Shown here: one piece after another, positions 1 to 7,281 of the stretch
Layout: every line of letters begins with the position of its first letter
Position numbering within the stretch: position 1 is the first letter of the stretch
NCBI GenBank assembly: GCA_002449395.1
Contig: DKDP01000051.1
Location: forward strand, 52,208-116,207
DNA: 64,000 nucleotides
Reading direction: 5' to 3'
From: Ruminococcaceae bacterium UBA6845
GTDB taxonomy: Bacteria; Bacillota; Clostridia; Oscillospirales; Acutalibacteraceae
Notes under the pieces: generated by a model
What the model was told of the DNA's origin: nothing
Seen by the model: only the letters and a program-made list of their open reading frames with translations
The model's database searches: none
Program-made: the position numbers and the translations under genes

Positions 1-54
1 GAGCAGTGATCTGTATTCGTTAAGACCTTTCAGAGCTTTTGTAAAACAGGACAT
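1..54 (-). CDS. N-terminus of a truncated gene, possibly mfd
   Basis: On the minus strand an AAGGAG ribosome site lies 6 nt before an ATG at 54, opening a frame that reads MSCFTKALKGLNEYRSLL and runs off the window edge. It follows the HAD gene by 10 nt on the same strand, so the two are probably co-transcribed. The start resembles the N-termini of clostridial transcription-repair coupling factors (Mfd), but 18 residues cannot settle this. Confidence 0.35.
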   Translation of the reverse strand, partial: MSCFTKALKGLNEYRSLL

Positions 55-64
55 TCCAAGCTCC

Positions 65-673
65 TTATATATTAATATTATTTTTTCTCATTTCATTTTT
101 CAGCCGATCAAAGTCTCGGTCGGAGAAGCAGTGAACCGCCATTCCGAGTCTTTTCGCCGTATCGGTATTCGCCTGCACATCGTCTATAAAAAAGCATTCC
201 TCGGGCTTCAGTGAAAACTCCTTGAAGAGTATTCGATAGATTTCCTCATCCGGCTTAACTTCATTATAATATGCCGAAATGATAAATCCGTCGAAATAAG
301 CGAACGCAGGCACACTTTTTTTGAAGCTGTCGAACCAGTCGGGGCAGTTTGAAAGAAGATATATTTTATATCCGTTTTCCTTGAGCGCCTTGACTATCGG
401 ATACATTTCAGCGATCGGCGGCATCTCAGCCTCACGCTCAATAACCATCTTCCGCACCTCGGCGCAGAGACTTTCGGGCAATCGAGCCGTCATTTTTTCC
501 AGAGCTTCGTCGACGGTAAACGTTCCTTTATCCATCGCTTTCCACTCGTCGGATCGGTATACATTTTCAAGAACCGTCTCACGAAATTCCGGGGCAAAAT
601 GTCTCTCCACCGAGCCCTTCGGATCAAAATCCACCAGCACTCCGCCCATATCGAAAACTATGTTTTTAATCAT
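65..673 (-). CDS. HAD-superfamily hydrolase (subfamily IA-like phosphatase)
   Basis: About 202 residues, a normal length for small HAD phosphatases. Motif I FDMGGVLVDFD at the N-terminus supplies the nucleophile Asp and the general acid/base Asp. LLSNCP is motif II, KPDEEIY contains the motif III Lys, and FFIDDVQANTDTA is the acidic motif IV. The region between motifs I and II carries the helical cap expected of IA members. The start is the second of two adjacent ATGs: GGAGG lies 7 nt before 673 and only 4 nt before 676; an upstream in-frame start at 745 has no ribosome site. The substrate cannot be told from sequence; relatives act on sugar phosphates or nucleotides. It probably leads an operon with the truncated gene at the window edge. 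Confidence 0.85.
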   Translation of the reverse strand: MIKNIVFDMGGVLVDFDPKGSVERHFAPEFRETVLENVYRSDEWKAMDKGTFTVDEALEKMTARLPESLCAEVRKMVIEREAEMPPIAEMYPIVKALKENGYKIYLLSNCPDWFDSFKKSVPAFAYFDGFIISAYYNEVKPDEEIYRILFKEFSLKPEECFFIDDVQANTDTAKRLGMAVHCFSDRDFDRLKNEMRKNNINI

Positions 674-781
674 CATACCGCCTCCGTTCTGACAGATAAA
701 TATTATATAACAAATCCCGCTAAAAATCAATTGAGACAAAGTCATTTTTTGAAAATACGCTTTATAATGTATTGTAAATAT

Positions 782-817
782 AAAAGTGTTGCGTTCACAA
801 TACTTTTATGATATACT
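782..817 (+). promoter_or_regulatory. promoter with C-box-like palindrome before the RM genes
   Basis: TTGCGT (789-794), a 17-nt spacer and TATACT (812-817) form a plausible sigma-A promoter. An imperfect inverted repeat, AAAAGTGTTG (782-791) and CAATACTTTT (798-807), 9 of 10 positions matching, overlaps the -35 and spacer. This is where controller (C) proteins of restriction-modification systems bind their own promoters. The controller role is inferred from position. Confidence 0.5.
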
Positions 818-843
818 TGCAGTAATATAAGGGAGTGGTATTT

Positions 844-1059
844 TTGGCTTTTACATATAAACCGCTTTGGAAACTGCTGATTGACAAAGAAATGAGCAAA
901 AAACAGTTAATGGCTGAGACAAGCATATCAAAGTCGACCATGGATAAAATGGGAAGAAACGAAAAAGTGTCAATGGAAATTTTGGATAGGCTCTGTTCAT
1001 ATTTTTCCTGTGACATTTCCGATATTATCGAGCACATAGATGGGGTAGAAAAGCAATGA
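844..1059 (+). CDS. small XRE/HTH regulator, possible RM controller protein
   Basis: About 71 residues, almost entirely one helix-turn-helix domain of the Cro/C1 type: the segment around SKKQLMAETSIS-KSTMDKMGRN is the HTH, followed by helices ending CDISDIIEH. I chose a TTG start at 844 because AAGGGAG lies 8 nt upstream; the GTG at 835 overlaps that site. Its stop overlaps the ATG of the adenine methyltransferase (ATGA), so the two are translationally coupled. A tiny HTH gene coupled to a methyltransferase behind a palindromic promoter fits a C protein that delays or balances restriction-modification expression. It could instead be a generic YozG-like regulator. Confidence 0.75.
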   Translation: MAFTYKPLWKLLIDKEMSKKQLMAETSISKSTMDKMGRNEKVSMEILDRLCSYFSCDISDIIEHIDGVEKQ

Positions 1060-2060
1060 ATTATATTGGTTCTAAATACTCTCTTCTTGATTTTATTCAT
1101 AAAACAATATCCGAAGTTACGGGCTACAATCCCGGTGACGAATATACCTTTGCCGATTTGTTTGCCGGTACCGGTGTTGTCGGTGCAAGTTATAGAAAAG
1201 AAGGATGTACTGTAATATCAAATGACATTCAGTATTATAGCTATGTCATCAACAAATATCTTATCGAAGGATCTGAAATCTCGGATTTTTCTATATTAAA
1301 CAAACTAAATGCTTTAACCGGAATCGATGGGTTTGTATTTAATAATTATTGTGCAGGTTCAAATTGCGGAAGAAATTATTTTACGGACGAAAACGGGAAA
1401 AAATGTGATGCAATAAGATCTGAAATTGAAAATCTTTATAAACAAAATAAAATATCAGATGATACATATTTTTGTCTTTTAGCAAGCCTTATAAATTCAA
1501 TTGATAAATATGCTAACACGGCATCGGTATACGGAGCTTTTCTTAAACATATCAAAAAGTCGGCACAGAAACAATTTCAATTAGAGCTTCTGCCTTGCGC
1601 AAAAGGACCGAAAGGAAAAGCGTATAACGAAGATATAAACCAACTGATAACAAAAATCAGCGGAGATGTTTTATATCTTGACCCGCCGTATAATGCAAGA
1701 CAGTACTGCTCAAATTATCACGTCCTTGAAACTATCGCCCGATATGACAATCCGATATTAAAAGGCAAAACCGGACTTCGGGATTCAGACGGTCAAAAAA
1801 GCAAATATTGTTCTAAACGAACCTTAGAAAAGGAATTTGAAGATTTAATTGCCAATGCCGACTTTAAGTACATTTTTCTAAGCTACAATAATGAGGGATT
1901 GATGAATGTTGAAACAATAAAAAGTATAATGTCAACATACGGAACATACAAGTGTTTCACTCAATCCTACAAACGATTTAAGGCGGACAAAGATGAAAAC
2001 CGACGCATTTCAGGAAGTGAGACAACCGAGTATCTGCATTGTCTTATTAAAGGAGACTAA
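1056..2060 (+). CDS. D12-class DNA adenine-N6 methyltransferase
   Basis: 334 residues. NYIGSK at the N-terminus is the usual opening of D12-class (Dam/DpnM-related) enzymes. FADLFAGTGVVG at residues 32-43 is the SAM-binding motif I, and DPPYNARQY at about 209 is the catalytic DPPY motif IV of N6-adenine methylases. The order, motif I first and motif IV after a central target-recognition region, is that of the alpha class. It is coupled by 4-nt overlap to the HTH gene and followed directly by a second methyltransferase, so it very probably protects host DNA against the neighbouring nuclease. The cassette is clearly more AT-rich than the genes from 3970 on, a sign of transfer. The recognition sequence is unknown. 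Confidence 0.88.
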   Translation: MNYIGSKYSLLDFIHKTISEVTGYNPGDEYTFADLFAGTGVVGASYRKEGCTVISNDIQYYSYVINKYLIEGSEISDFSILNKLNALTGIDGFVFNNYCAGSNCGRNYFTDENGKKCDAIRSEIENLYKQNKISDDTYFCLLASLINSIDKYANTASVYGAFLKHIKKSAQKQFQLELLPCAKGPKGKAYNEDINQLITKISGDVLYLDPPYNARQYCSNYHVLETIARYDNPILKGKTGLRDSDGQKSKYCSKRTLEKEFEDLIANADFKYIFLSYNNEGLMNVETIKSIMSTYGTYKCFTQSYKRFKADKDENRRISGSETTEYLHCLIKGD

Positions 2061-2061
2061 A

Positions 2062-2850
2062 ATGAGTAAATATAACGACTTGGATTTGTCCAAGTGGAGA
2101 GAATACGGAGATATTGAAACAGATTCTCTGTGGATAATTGATAAAAGAGATAACAGCGGTGCACACAGCGGTCATTACCATGGAAATTTTGTTCCTCAAA
2201 TTCCGCATCAGCTTTTTTCAAGATATACTAAAAAAGGAGATTGGATTTTGGATCCGTTTATGGGCAGCGGGACCTCACTTATAGACGCACAGCGAATGGG
2301 AAGAAATTCAATCGGAATCGAGCTTCGTCATGACGTGGCTAAAGAGGCTTATGACAGGATCGTTACAGAAAAGAACGATGCTACAAAAGCTAAAGTGGTT
2401 GTTGCAGATAGTCAAACCTGTGATATGAAAAAAATATTAGATTCTGAGGGAATAGACAAGGTTCAATTTGCGATAATGCATCCACCGTACTGGGATATCA
2501 TCAAGTTCTCGGACGATCCAAACGATTTATCAAATTGCGATACTATTAACGATTTTTTGGATTCTTTCGGCAAGGTAGTCGATAATACCATAAATGTCTT
2601 GGAAAAGAACAGATACTGTGCTGTTGTGATAGGTGATAAATATGCCAATAGTCAGGTAGTTCCTCTTGGCTTTTATTGTATGAACCTGATGATTGAAAAA
2701 GGGTTGCTTTTAAAAGCTGTTTTGGTAAAAAACTTCGGTGAAACGAAGGGCAAATCCAATAAACAAGGAATTTGGCGCTATCGCGCATTGGCAAGCGATT
2801 TCTATATCTTCAAACATGAATATATTTTCGTATTTAAAAAGGTGAAGTAA
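2062..2850 (+). CDS. second DNA methyltransferase (N4-cytosine/N6-adenine type)
   Basis: 262 residues from the ATG at 2062, which has AAGGAG 8 nt upstream inside the end of the previous gene. DPFMGSGTS at about residue 64 is the SAM-binding motif I of N4/N6 amino-methyltransferases. HPPYWD at about residue 140 is catalytic motif IV, with His replacing the usual Ser/Asp before PPY. Motif I precedes motif IV, the reverse of the common beta-class order. Paired with an unrelated adenine methyltransferase it suggests the system modifies the two strands of an asymmetric site separately, as Type IIS systems do; this is inference. A terminator hairpin overlaps its stop codon. Confidence 0.85.
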   Translation: MSKYNDLDLSKWREYGDIETDSLWIIDKRDNSGAHSGHYHGNFVPQIPHQLFSRYTKKGDWILDPFMGSGTSLIDAQRMGRNSIGIELRHDVAKEAYDRIVTEKNDATKAKVVVADSQTCDMKKILDSEGIDKVQFAIMHPPYWDIIKFSDDPNDLSNCDTINDFLDSFGKVVDNTINVLEKNRYCAVVIGDKYANSQVVPLGFYCMNLMIEKGLLLKAVLVKNFGETKGKSNKQGIWRYRALASDFYIFKHEYIFVFKKVK

Positions 2851-2870
2851 CTGAAAATTACTTCACCTTT
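2838..2870. terminator. bidirectional terminator between RM convergent units
   Basis: AAAGGTGAAGTAA (2838-2850) pairs with TTACTTCACCTTT (2858-2870) around a 7-nt loop. The 13-bp stem ends the methyltransferase unit on the plus strand and can also serve the convergent nuclease unit. Confidence 0.75.
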
Positions 2871-2943
2871 AATGATTCAATTATTTGATTTTTATAAAGT
2901 CAACGTCATACTTGCTTATGCTAAAATCATATGAATATTAATA

Positions 2944-3552
2944 TTACTTTTCTTTCAAATGTTTTCTAAATTCCAACGGATCATACCAAAAGCAGCCTTC
3001 GCAGGCATTTTCTTCACCGTGATGATGGGCTTCCCCTTTGTAATATGACATAGGGTAGCCTAAATTCTTGGCATCATATCTTATTCCGGTTTGAATACAT
3101 TCTTTACAGAATTGGCGTTTGGCATCATTGGCAGCCTTGCTTAATGGTTGAAAATCAGATAATTTTTGATTTTCGTTTCGCATAACTCTACCTTCGTTTT
3201 TCATTCCGTTTTTGTGGTCTACCTCGGGGTTTGATGTACCTAATACAACGCAACGCTGGCTTTGAATTTGCCTTTTTATATCAGCTCTTATATGTTGTGA
3301 GTAATCGCCATTATTAAATCCGGCAGTTCTTATTGCGTCTGTTTTGTTGCCCGGCGTAATAGATCTATTTCTTTCAACAATGTACTTTTTTCCAAAAGTT
3401 CCATCATCTCTTGACCATCCGGCGCCATTTAAAAGCTGTAGTCCTTGGTATTTACCTACAAATTCATCAACAGAGACCCATCTGCTACAACCATTTTCAT
3501 CTATCCCGGCTAGTTCTTCAAATAATTCAATTTTTGTTTTTCTTTTTGCCAT
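2944..3552 (-). CDS. HNH-family restriction endonuclease (probable)
   Basis: 202 residues from the ATG at 3552, with GAGGAA upstream; a longer upstream frame is only the shadow of the HTH gene it overlaps by 26 bp. The C-terminal half looks like an HNH (beta-beta-alpha-metal) nuclease: VDHKNG with D112-H113, then FQPLSKAANDAK with N142 and the ND-K pattern. Two CxxC pairs (C149/C152 and C184/C187) probably bind a structural zinc around the active site. The N-terminal half has no motif I recognise and may carry specificity. It is convergent with the two methyltransferases in one AT-rich cassette, the main reason to call it a restriction enzyme rather than a homing nuclease. The recognition site cannot be read from sequence. 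Confidence 0.72.
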   Translation of the reverse strand: MAKRKTKIELFEELAGIDENGCSRWVSVDEFVGKYQGLQLLNGAGWSRDDGTFGKKYIVERNRSITPGNKTDAIRTAGFNNGDYSQHIRADIKRQIQSQRCVVLGTSNPEVDHKNGMKNEGRVMRNENQKLSDFQPLSKAANDAKRQFCKECIQTGIRYDAKNLGYPMSYYKGEAHHHGEENACEGCFWYDPLEFRKHLKEK

Positions 3553-3766
3553 TTCCCGATTCCTCCAAAAACATTTTATAAGTCTCAATTCCCAGTGCAT
3601 CCGCAATTCTCTGAATATTCTCAAGCGAAATGCTTCTGCGGTAGCATTCAATCGCACTTATATACGTACGATGCATACCGCACTTTCCTGCAAAAGCCTC
3701 TTGTGATATTCCCATCTCCGTGCGATACTTTTTAAGATTATCGCCAAATACTTTTATAATATCCAT
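3527..3766 (-). CDS. XRE-family HTH regulator upstream of the HNH nuclease
   Basis: 79 residues. DNLKKYRTEMGISQEAFAGK begins a canonical Cro/C1 HTH; HRTYISAIECYRRSISL is the recognition helix and following turn. ATG at 3766 is preferred over GTG at 3772 because AGG then sits 8 nt away. The 3' end overlaps the nuclease gene by 26 bp, so the nuclease is probably translated by coupling. A regulator fused by overlap to the nuclease, with a second HTH gene coupled to the methyltransferases, lets each half of the cassette be controlled separately. Confidence 0.8.
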   Translation of the reverse strand: MDIIKVFGDNLKKYRTEMGISQEAFAGKCGMHRTYISAIECYRRSISLENIQRIADALGIETYKMFLEESGNGKKKNKN

Positions 3767-3789
3767 AGCCACAACCTGCCTTTTTAATT

Positions 3790-3819
3790 AGTATAGCGAG
3801 TATGAACACAAAAAGTCTA
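3790..3819 (-). promoter_or_regulatory. possible promoter of the HTH-nuclease unit
   Basis: Minus strand TAGACT (3814-3819), 18-nt spacer and TATACT (3790-3795), about 24 nt before the HTH start. The -35 match is moderate. Confidence 0.4.
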
Positions 3820-3969
3820 CATACAATAAGTATCTTTAATGCATATCTTCAAAAATTGTTTTGTTTTATAGCTTATTGCTCCCTTTTCACTTGAATTTTA
3901 CTACATTTTGTGCTAAACTTAACAAAGATTGTCTATATACTTGGATTTTAATGCCATGGAGGAAATAAG

Positions 3970-5598
3970 ATGAAGTCAAAAGTCAACTTCAAAAAATACG
4001 GTACTTTTCCGGATATGGATACCGTCAAGGATATCGTTATCTACGGTGCAAAAAAGGGTACGGACAGGAAGCAGTACGCTTTTAAGGATATGAACGGTAA
4101 CTATTGCGAAAAGAACTTCAACGAGGTTTTTTACGACGCAACAGGCTTGGGTCAGCACCTTTATACCCTCGGTCTGCGTGGCAAAAAGGTTGCGATTCTC
4201 AGCGAAAACAGCTATTACTGGATTGCCGCTTTCTACTCGATCGCTACGGGCAAAATGACGGCGATTCCGCTTGATCCTAAGCTGCCGAACGATGATCTTA
4301 CCGACCTTATGGTGAGAAGCGGCTGCGACGCAATTTATTACACAAAGGATTTTTCTTCCGCAATTGAAATGATGAAAGCGAATCCCGAGGTAAAGCTCAC
4401 CGAATATCTCAAGCTCGAGGACTTTGACAAGCTGGTTGAGGCGGGACACACGGAGATGGACAACGGCGCCGACAACTATCTCGACGACGAGGTTAAGCCC
4501 GACGATCTCGGATTCATTGTATACACATCCGGCACAACGGGCAAAAGCAAGGGCGTTATGCTCACCCAGAAAAACGTTGCAAGCAATGCGATTGCCACCT
4601 GCCGTGCGATGACGGCAAGTCAAACCGTCGCATTTCTTCCGTTCAACCACACCCTTTCGTGGGCAAGCGCACTTTTCGCAAGTCCCCTGCTCGCCGAGTG
4701 GGGCTACATATGCGGAAGTCTGAGAAATCTGCAAAAGGATATGTTCACATACCACCCTCAGCACATAACCGCTGTTCCCCTTGCCGTTGAAACAATATAT
4801 AAGAAAATATGGTTCACCGCAAGGAAAGAGGGCAAAGAGGAGAAGCTCAAGAAGGGCATAAAGCTGAGCAAGTTCCTTATGAAGCTCGGTATTGATGTTC
4901 GCCGAAAGCTCTTTAAAGAGGTTATCGACAATCTCGGCGGCAATCTCGAAATGATTATTTGCGGCGGTGCATTCCTCGACCCGAAATACGAAAACGGTCT
5001 TTATGAGTTGGGAATCCAGGTAATCAACGGCTACGGCACAACCGAGTGTTCGCCGATCATCACCTGCAACAGGCTTAATAACTTTAAATTCGGCAGTGCA
5101 GGTTATGCGCTCGAATGCAACGATGTTATGATCAAGGATCCCGACGATGAAGGTGTCGGCGAGGTCTATGCCAAAGGCACAAACGTTATGATCGGCTACT
5201 ATAACGAGCCCGAGGCAACCGCAGACGCCTTTGACGGCGAATGGTTCAAAACAGGCGACTACGGATATATGGACAAGAACGGATTCCTTTTCCTCAGGGG
5301 CAGAAAGAAGAATCTCATCGTTCTCTCGAACGGCAAGAATGTTTCCCCCGAGGAAATCGAGGACAAGCTGATGAGCGTTGACTACATCAAGGAGGTTGTT
5401 GTCTACGAGGAGGACGGCGCAATAACCGCCGAATTTTATCTTGACACAACAGAAACTCCCGACGCAAAGGATCGCCTGAAAAAGGATGTTCGAGCGATCA
5501 ATATGCAGCTCCCCGCATACAAGCAGGTTACAAGGACAAAGATCCGTGACACGGAATTTCCGAAAACAACAACGTTAAAGATCAAAAGAAAATATTAA
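3970..5598 (+). CDS. AMP-forming acyl-CoA synthetase (long-chain fatty acid-CoA ligase-like)
   Basis: 542 residues, with GGAGG 7 nt before the ATG. All ANL-superfamily core motifs are present: the phosphate-binding loop YTSGTTGKSKG at about 185, GYGTTECSP at about 354, TGDYGYMD at about 428 (ribose-binding Asp), the hinge RGRKKNLI just after, and a C-terminal PKTTTLKIKR that carries the adenylation Lys. It should activate a carboxylic acid as acyl-AMP and pass it to CoA or a carrier. Length and motif style fit fatty-acyl or aryl-acid ligases; the substrate is uncertain. Single-gene unit ended by a strong hairpin shared with the convergent regulator gene. Confidence 0.88.
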   Translation: MKSKVNFKKYGTFPDMDTVKDIVIYGAKKGTDRKQYAFKDMNGNYCEKNFNEVFYDATGLGQHLYTLGLRGKKVAILSENSYYWIAAFYSIATGKMTAIPLDPKLPNDDLTDLMVRSGCDAIYYTKDFSSAIEMMKANPEVKLTEYLKLEDFDKLVEAGHTEMDNGADNYLDDEVKPDDLGFIVYTSGTTGKSKGVMLTQKNVASNAIATCRAMTASQTVAFLPFNHTLSWASALFASPLLAEWGYICGSLRNLQKDMFTYHPQHITAVPLAVETIYKKIWFTARKEGKEEKLKKGIKLSKFLMKLGIDVRRKLFKEVIDNLGGNLEMIICGGAFLDPKYENGLYELGIQVINGYGTTECSPIITCNRLNNFKFGSAGYALECNDVMIKDPDDEGVGEVYAKGTNVMIGYYNEPEATADAFDGEWFKTGDYGYMDKNGFLFLRGRKKNLIVLSNGKNVSPEEIEDKLMSVDYIKEVVVYEEDGAITAEFYLDTTETPDAKDRLKKDVRAINMQLPAYKQVTRTKIRDTEFPKTTTLKIKRKY

Positions 5599-5600
5599 AA

Positions 5601-5636
5601 ATGAGGTTGTCCGCAAAGACAACCTCATAATTTTTA
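5601..5636. terminator. bidirectional terminator
   Basis: ATGAGGTTGTC (5601-5611) pairs with GACAACCTCAT (5618-5628) around CGCAAA, followed by a T run on the plus strand. It separates two convergent genes. Confidence 0.85.
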
Positions 5637-6641
5637 CCGTCTCTTCCGTTGCTTGGCTATTCCGCAGCCGATAAGACCGATTCCGACTGCGGCGCACGTA
5701 ACCAACACCGTCAACAGCACATTTCCGTTGGTGTATGTCGCCCAATCCGACAGGTTGATTTTCATATCGGTCGGCACGCCAAATACAGAGCCGACAAAAT
5801 AGTTTGCAAAGAACGCATAAATTCCGAAAATAATTGTGCAGATTCCGCCTTTTATCAATCCGTTAAGCCTGAGACTGACCACAAGACCCGTTATCATAAA
5901 CGGTCCGAAGCAATAAAGCACTGTCAGCTCGGCACTTCTCAAATCAATCGGAGTAAGAATCTGAACCGTTGCGACTAGAATAATCGTCAACAGCATATCG
6001 GCAGCAAAACTTATTAATGTTTTATGTGTTGAAACAAATGCGTTCCTTGAATATTTTTTCAAAATAATCGGCAGGAATACGGCAACATATCCGAGCAATG
6101 TACCCACAACCGCCGTAGGTACCCACGCAGCGCTTTTGGTCGTGATTCCGCAAACAATGAGCAAAATTACTACGCCTGCCGCAGACGATCCGAGATATGC
6201 GATCAGCTTTTTATTTGCGAAGAAATTTGTGACGGACGGGAAGAAAAGGAATGCACATAAAAGACTCACAAAAACAATAAGCAGGGTTGCAAAAGGCATT
6301 ACGTCGCACAGGGCGCAAATCAGGCAAATCAGCAGGGTCAACAGATATGCCGACGTAGGAATCCAAAACATCATCTTCTTTATCTTTTCATATTTTGCCG
6401 ACTGCTTTTGAAGTCTCCTGTACGAGGTATCCTCCGATGCGGTAATCAGCTCCTTTTCACTGATTCCCAACACACGGCATATATCCGAGATCATCGTTAT
6501 ATCGGGATAGTTCACTCCCCTCTCCCATTTTGAAACTGCGGATTCGGTAACAAAAAGCTGTTCGGCAAACTGTTTCTGAGATAGTCCCGATTCCTCTCTT
6601 TTGGCTCGGATAAATTTTCCAAGCATATTTTTCTCGATCAT
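5634..6641 (-). CDS. XRE-family HTH regulator fused to a multi-TM domain
   Basis: 335 residues. Residues ~8-60 form a textbook Cro/C1 HTH (SQKQFAEQLFVTESAVSKWERG). The helix around LQKQSAKYEKIKK links it to about eight hydrophobic segments from residue ~92 to the end, closing with a basic tail. This DNA-binding-plus-membrane layout is common in Clostridia and suggests a regulator that senses the membrane or a small ligand; targets are unknown. Start at 6641 with AGGACT upstream; a second in-frame ATG follows five codons later. Its leader contains a long inverted repeat described separately. Confidence 0.85.
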   Translation of the reverse strand: MIEKNMLGKFIRAKREESGLSQKQFAEQLFVTESAVSKWERGVNYPDITMISDICRVLGISEKELITASEDTSYRRLQKQSAKYEKIKKMMFWIPTSAYLLTLLICLICALCDVMPFATLLIVFVSLLCAFLFFPSVTNFFANKKLIAYLGSSAAGVVILLIVCGITTKSAAWVPTAVVGTLLGYVAVFLPIILKKYSRNAFVSTHKTLISFAADMLLTIILVATVQILTPIDLRSAELTVLYCFGPFMITGLVVSLRLNGLIKGGICTIIFGIYAFFANYFVGSVFGVPTDMKINLSDWATYTNGNVLLTVLVTCAAVGIGLIGCGIAKQRKRR

Positions 6642-6667
6642 ATGATCAGTCCTTTCAGAAGTTGAAG

Positions 6668-6738
6668 ATGGCAGTCGAAAACCGAGCTCGGCGAACGGCG
6701 CCTGTTCACGTACCGGTTTCGGACTTTCACCTTGCCAT
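6668..6738 (-). promoter_or_regulatory. structured 5' leader of the XRE-membrane regulator
   Basis: Within the 5' UTR, ATGGCA (minus strand, 6738-6733) pairs with TGCCAT (6673-6668). Directly inside, the segments at 6724-6714 and 6684-6674 pair as GTC-CGAAA-CCG with CGG-TTTTCG-GAC. The base of the stem starts almost at the predicted transcription start and ends about 26 nt before the ATG. I do not recognise a known riboswitch class; GGTGAAAGTCC in one arm only superficially resembles cobalamin or FMN elements. Confidence 0.45.
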
Positions 6739-6739
6739 A

Positions 6740-6768
6740 ATTCTACGCCGACGGCATAAAAATGTCAA
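6740..6768 (-). promoter_or_regulatory. sigma-A promoter of the XRE-membrane regulator
   Basis: Minus strand TTGACA (6763-6768), 17-nt spacer, TAGAAT (6740-6745). Confidence 0.75.
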
Positions 6769-6891
6769 TGGACTGTCAGTCAAGTGACGCATCTGCGCCG
6801 TTTCAAAGATCTAAGACGATAAATCAAGGTTCAGCAAGTAATGTTCGACTTGAGCACAATCAAAATTTTTCAAAAATATTTGAAAAAACAC

Positions 6892-6920
6892 TTGATTTTA
6901 TACGAATTATAGTATATAAT
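6892..6920 (+). promoter_or_regulatory. promoter of tRNA-Pro
   Basis: TTGATT (6892-6897), 17-nt spacer, perfect TATAAT (6915-6920), 13 nt before the mature tRNA. Confidence 0.8.
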
Positions 6921-6933
6921 ATTCAAGCGTTGT

Positions 6934-7009
6934 CGGGGTGTAGCGCAGATGGTAGCGTGCTTGGTTCGGGACCAAGAGGCCGTGGGTTCAAATCCCGCCA
7001 CTCCGACCA
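6934..7009 (+). tRNA. tRNA-Pro, anticodon CGG
   Basis: 76 nt including an encoded CCA (7007-7009). Acceptor CGGGGTG pairs with CACTCCG (one G-T); U8-A9 follow. The anticodon stem CTTGG/CCAAG encloses TTCGGGA, giving anticodon CGG at 6967-6969. The T arm carries GTTCAAATC. It has its own promoter and terminator and is therefore transcribed alone. Confidence 0.97.
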
Positions 7010-7012
7010 AAA

Positions 7013-7040
7013 GGCACTTGCGAGAGCAAGTGCCTTTTTT
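7013..7040 (+). terminator. terminator of tRNA-Pro
   Basis: GGCACTTGC (7013-7021), GAGA loop, GCAAGTGCC (7026-7034), then six T. Confidence 0.92.
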
Positions 7041-7164
7041 CAATGAGATAAAACCGTTTGGGGATTGGTGAAGCGTTCTGCGGTGGGGGGTGACTGATTT
7101 AACTTCACACCGTCTATGTTGATATTTTACTAATATATTTTTTTGCAATTAATCAGATTTTTCC

Positions 7165-7189
7165 GAGTCGCTTTTGCGGCTCTTTTTTT
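7165..7189 (+). terminator. second intrinsic terminator without an obvious gene
   Basis: GAGTCGC (7165-7171), TTTT, GCGGCTC (7176-7182) and seven T. It lies between the tRNA terminator and the promoter of the next gene; 7041-7164 contains no convincing gene, so it may be a fail-safe or end an unrecognised short transcript. Confidence 0.75.
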
Positions 7190-7203
7190 ATAGAAAACGA
7201 TTC

Positions 7204-7232
7204 TTGACAACTCACAGGCTAAATGTTATTCT
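7204..7232 (+). promoter_or_regulatory. promoter of the unknown membrane protein gene
   Basis: TTGACA (7204-7209), 17-nt spacer, TATTCT (7227-7232), about 50 nt before the ATG. Confidence 0.65.
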
Positions 7233-7281
7233 GTATTTTGGAAAGTTGAAATAATCTGCGAATACGGAAAAGGATGATAAT

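Noticed and set aside
3976..4764. 262-codon minus-strand frame
   Set aside because: Lies entirely inside the acyl-CoA ligase gene in antisense; Cys/Arg-rich composition and no ribosome site.
7165..7189. Second tRNA or small RNA between the tRNA terminator and 7165
   Set aside because: No cloverleaf or promoter could be drawn for 7041-7164, so only the terminator is reported.
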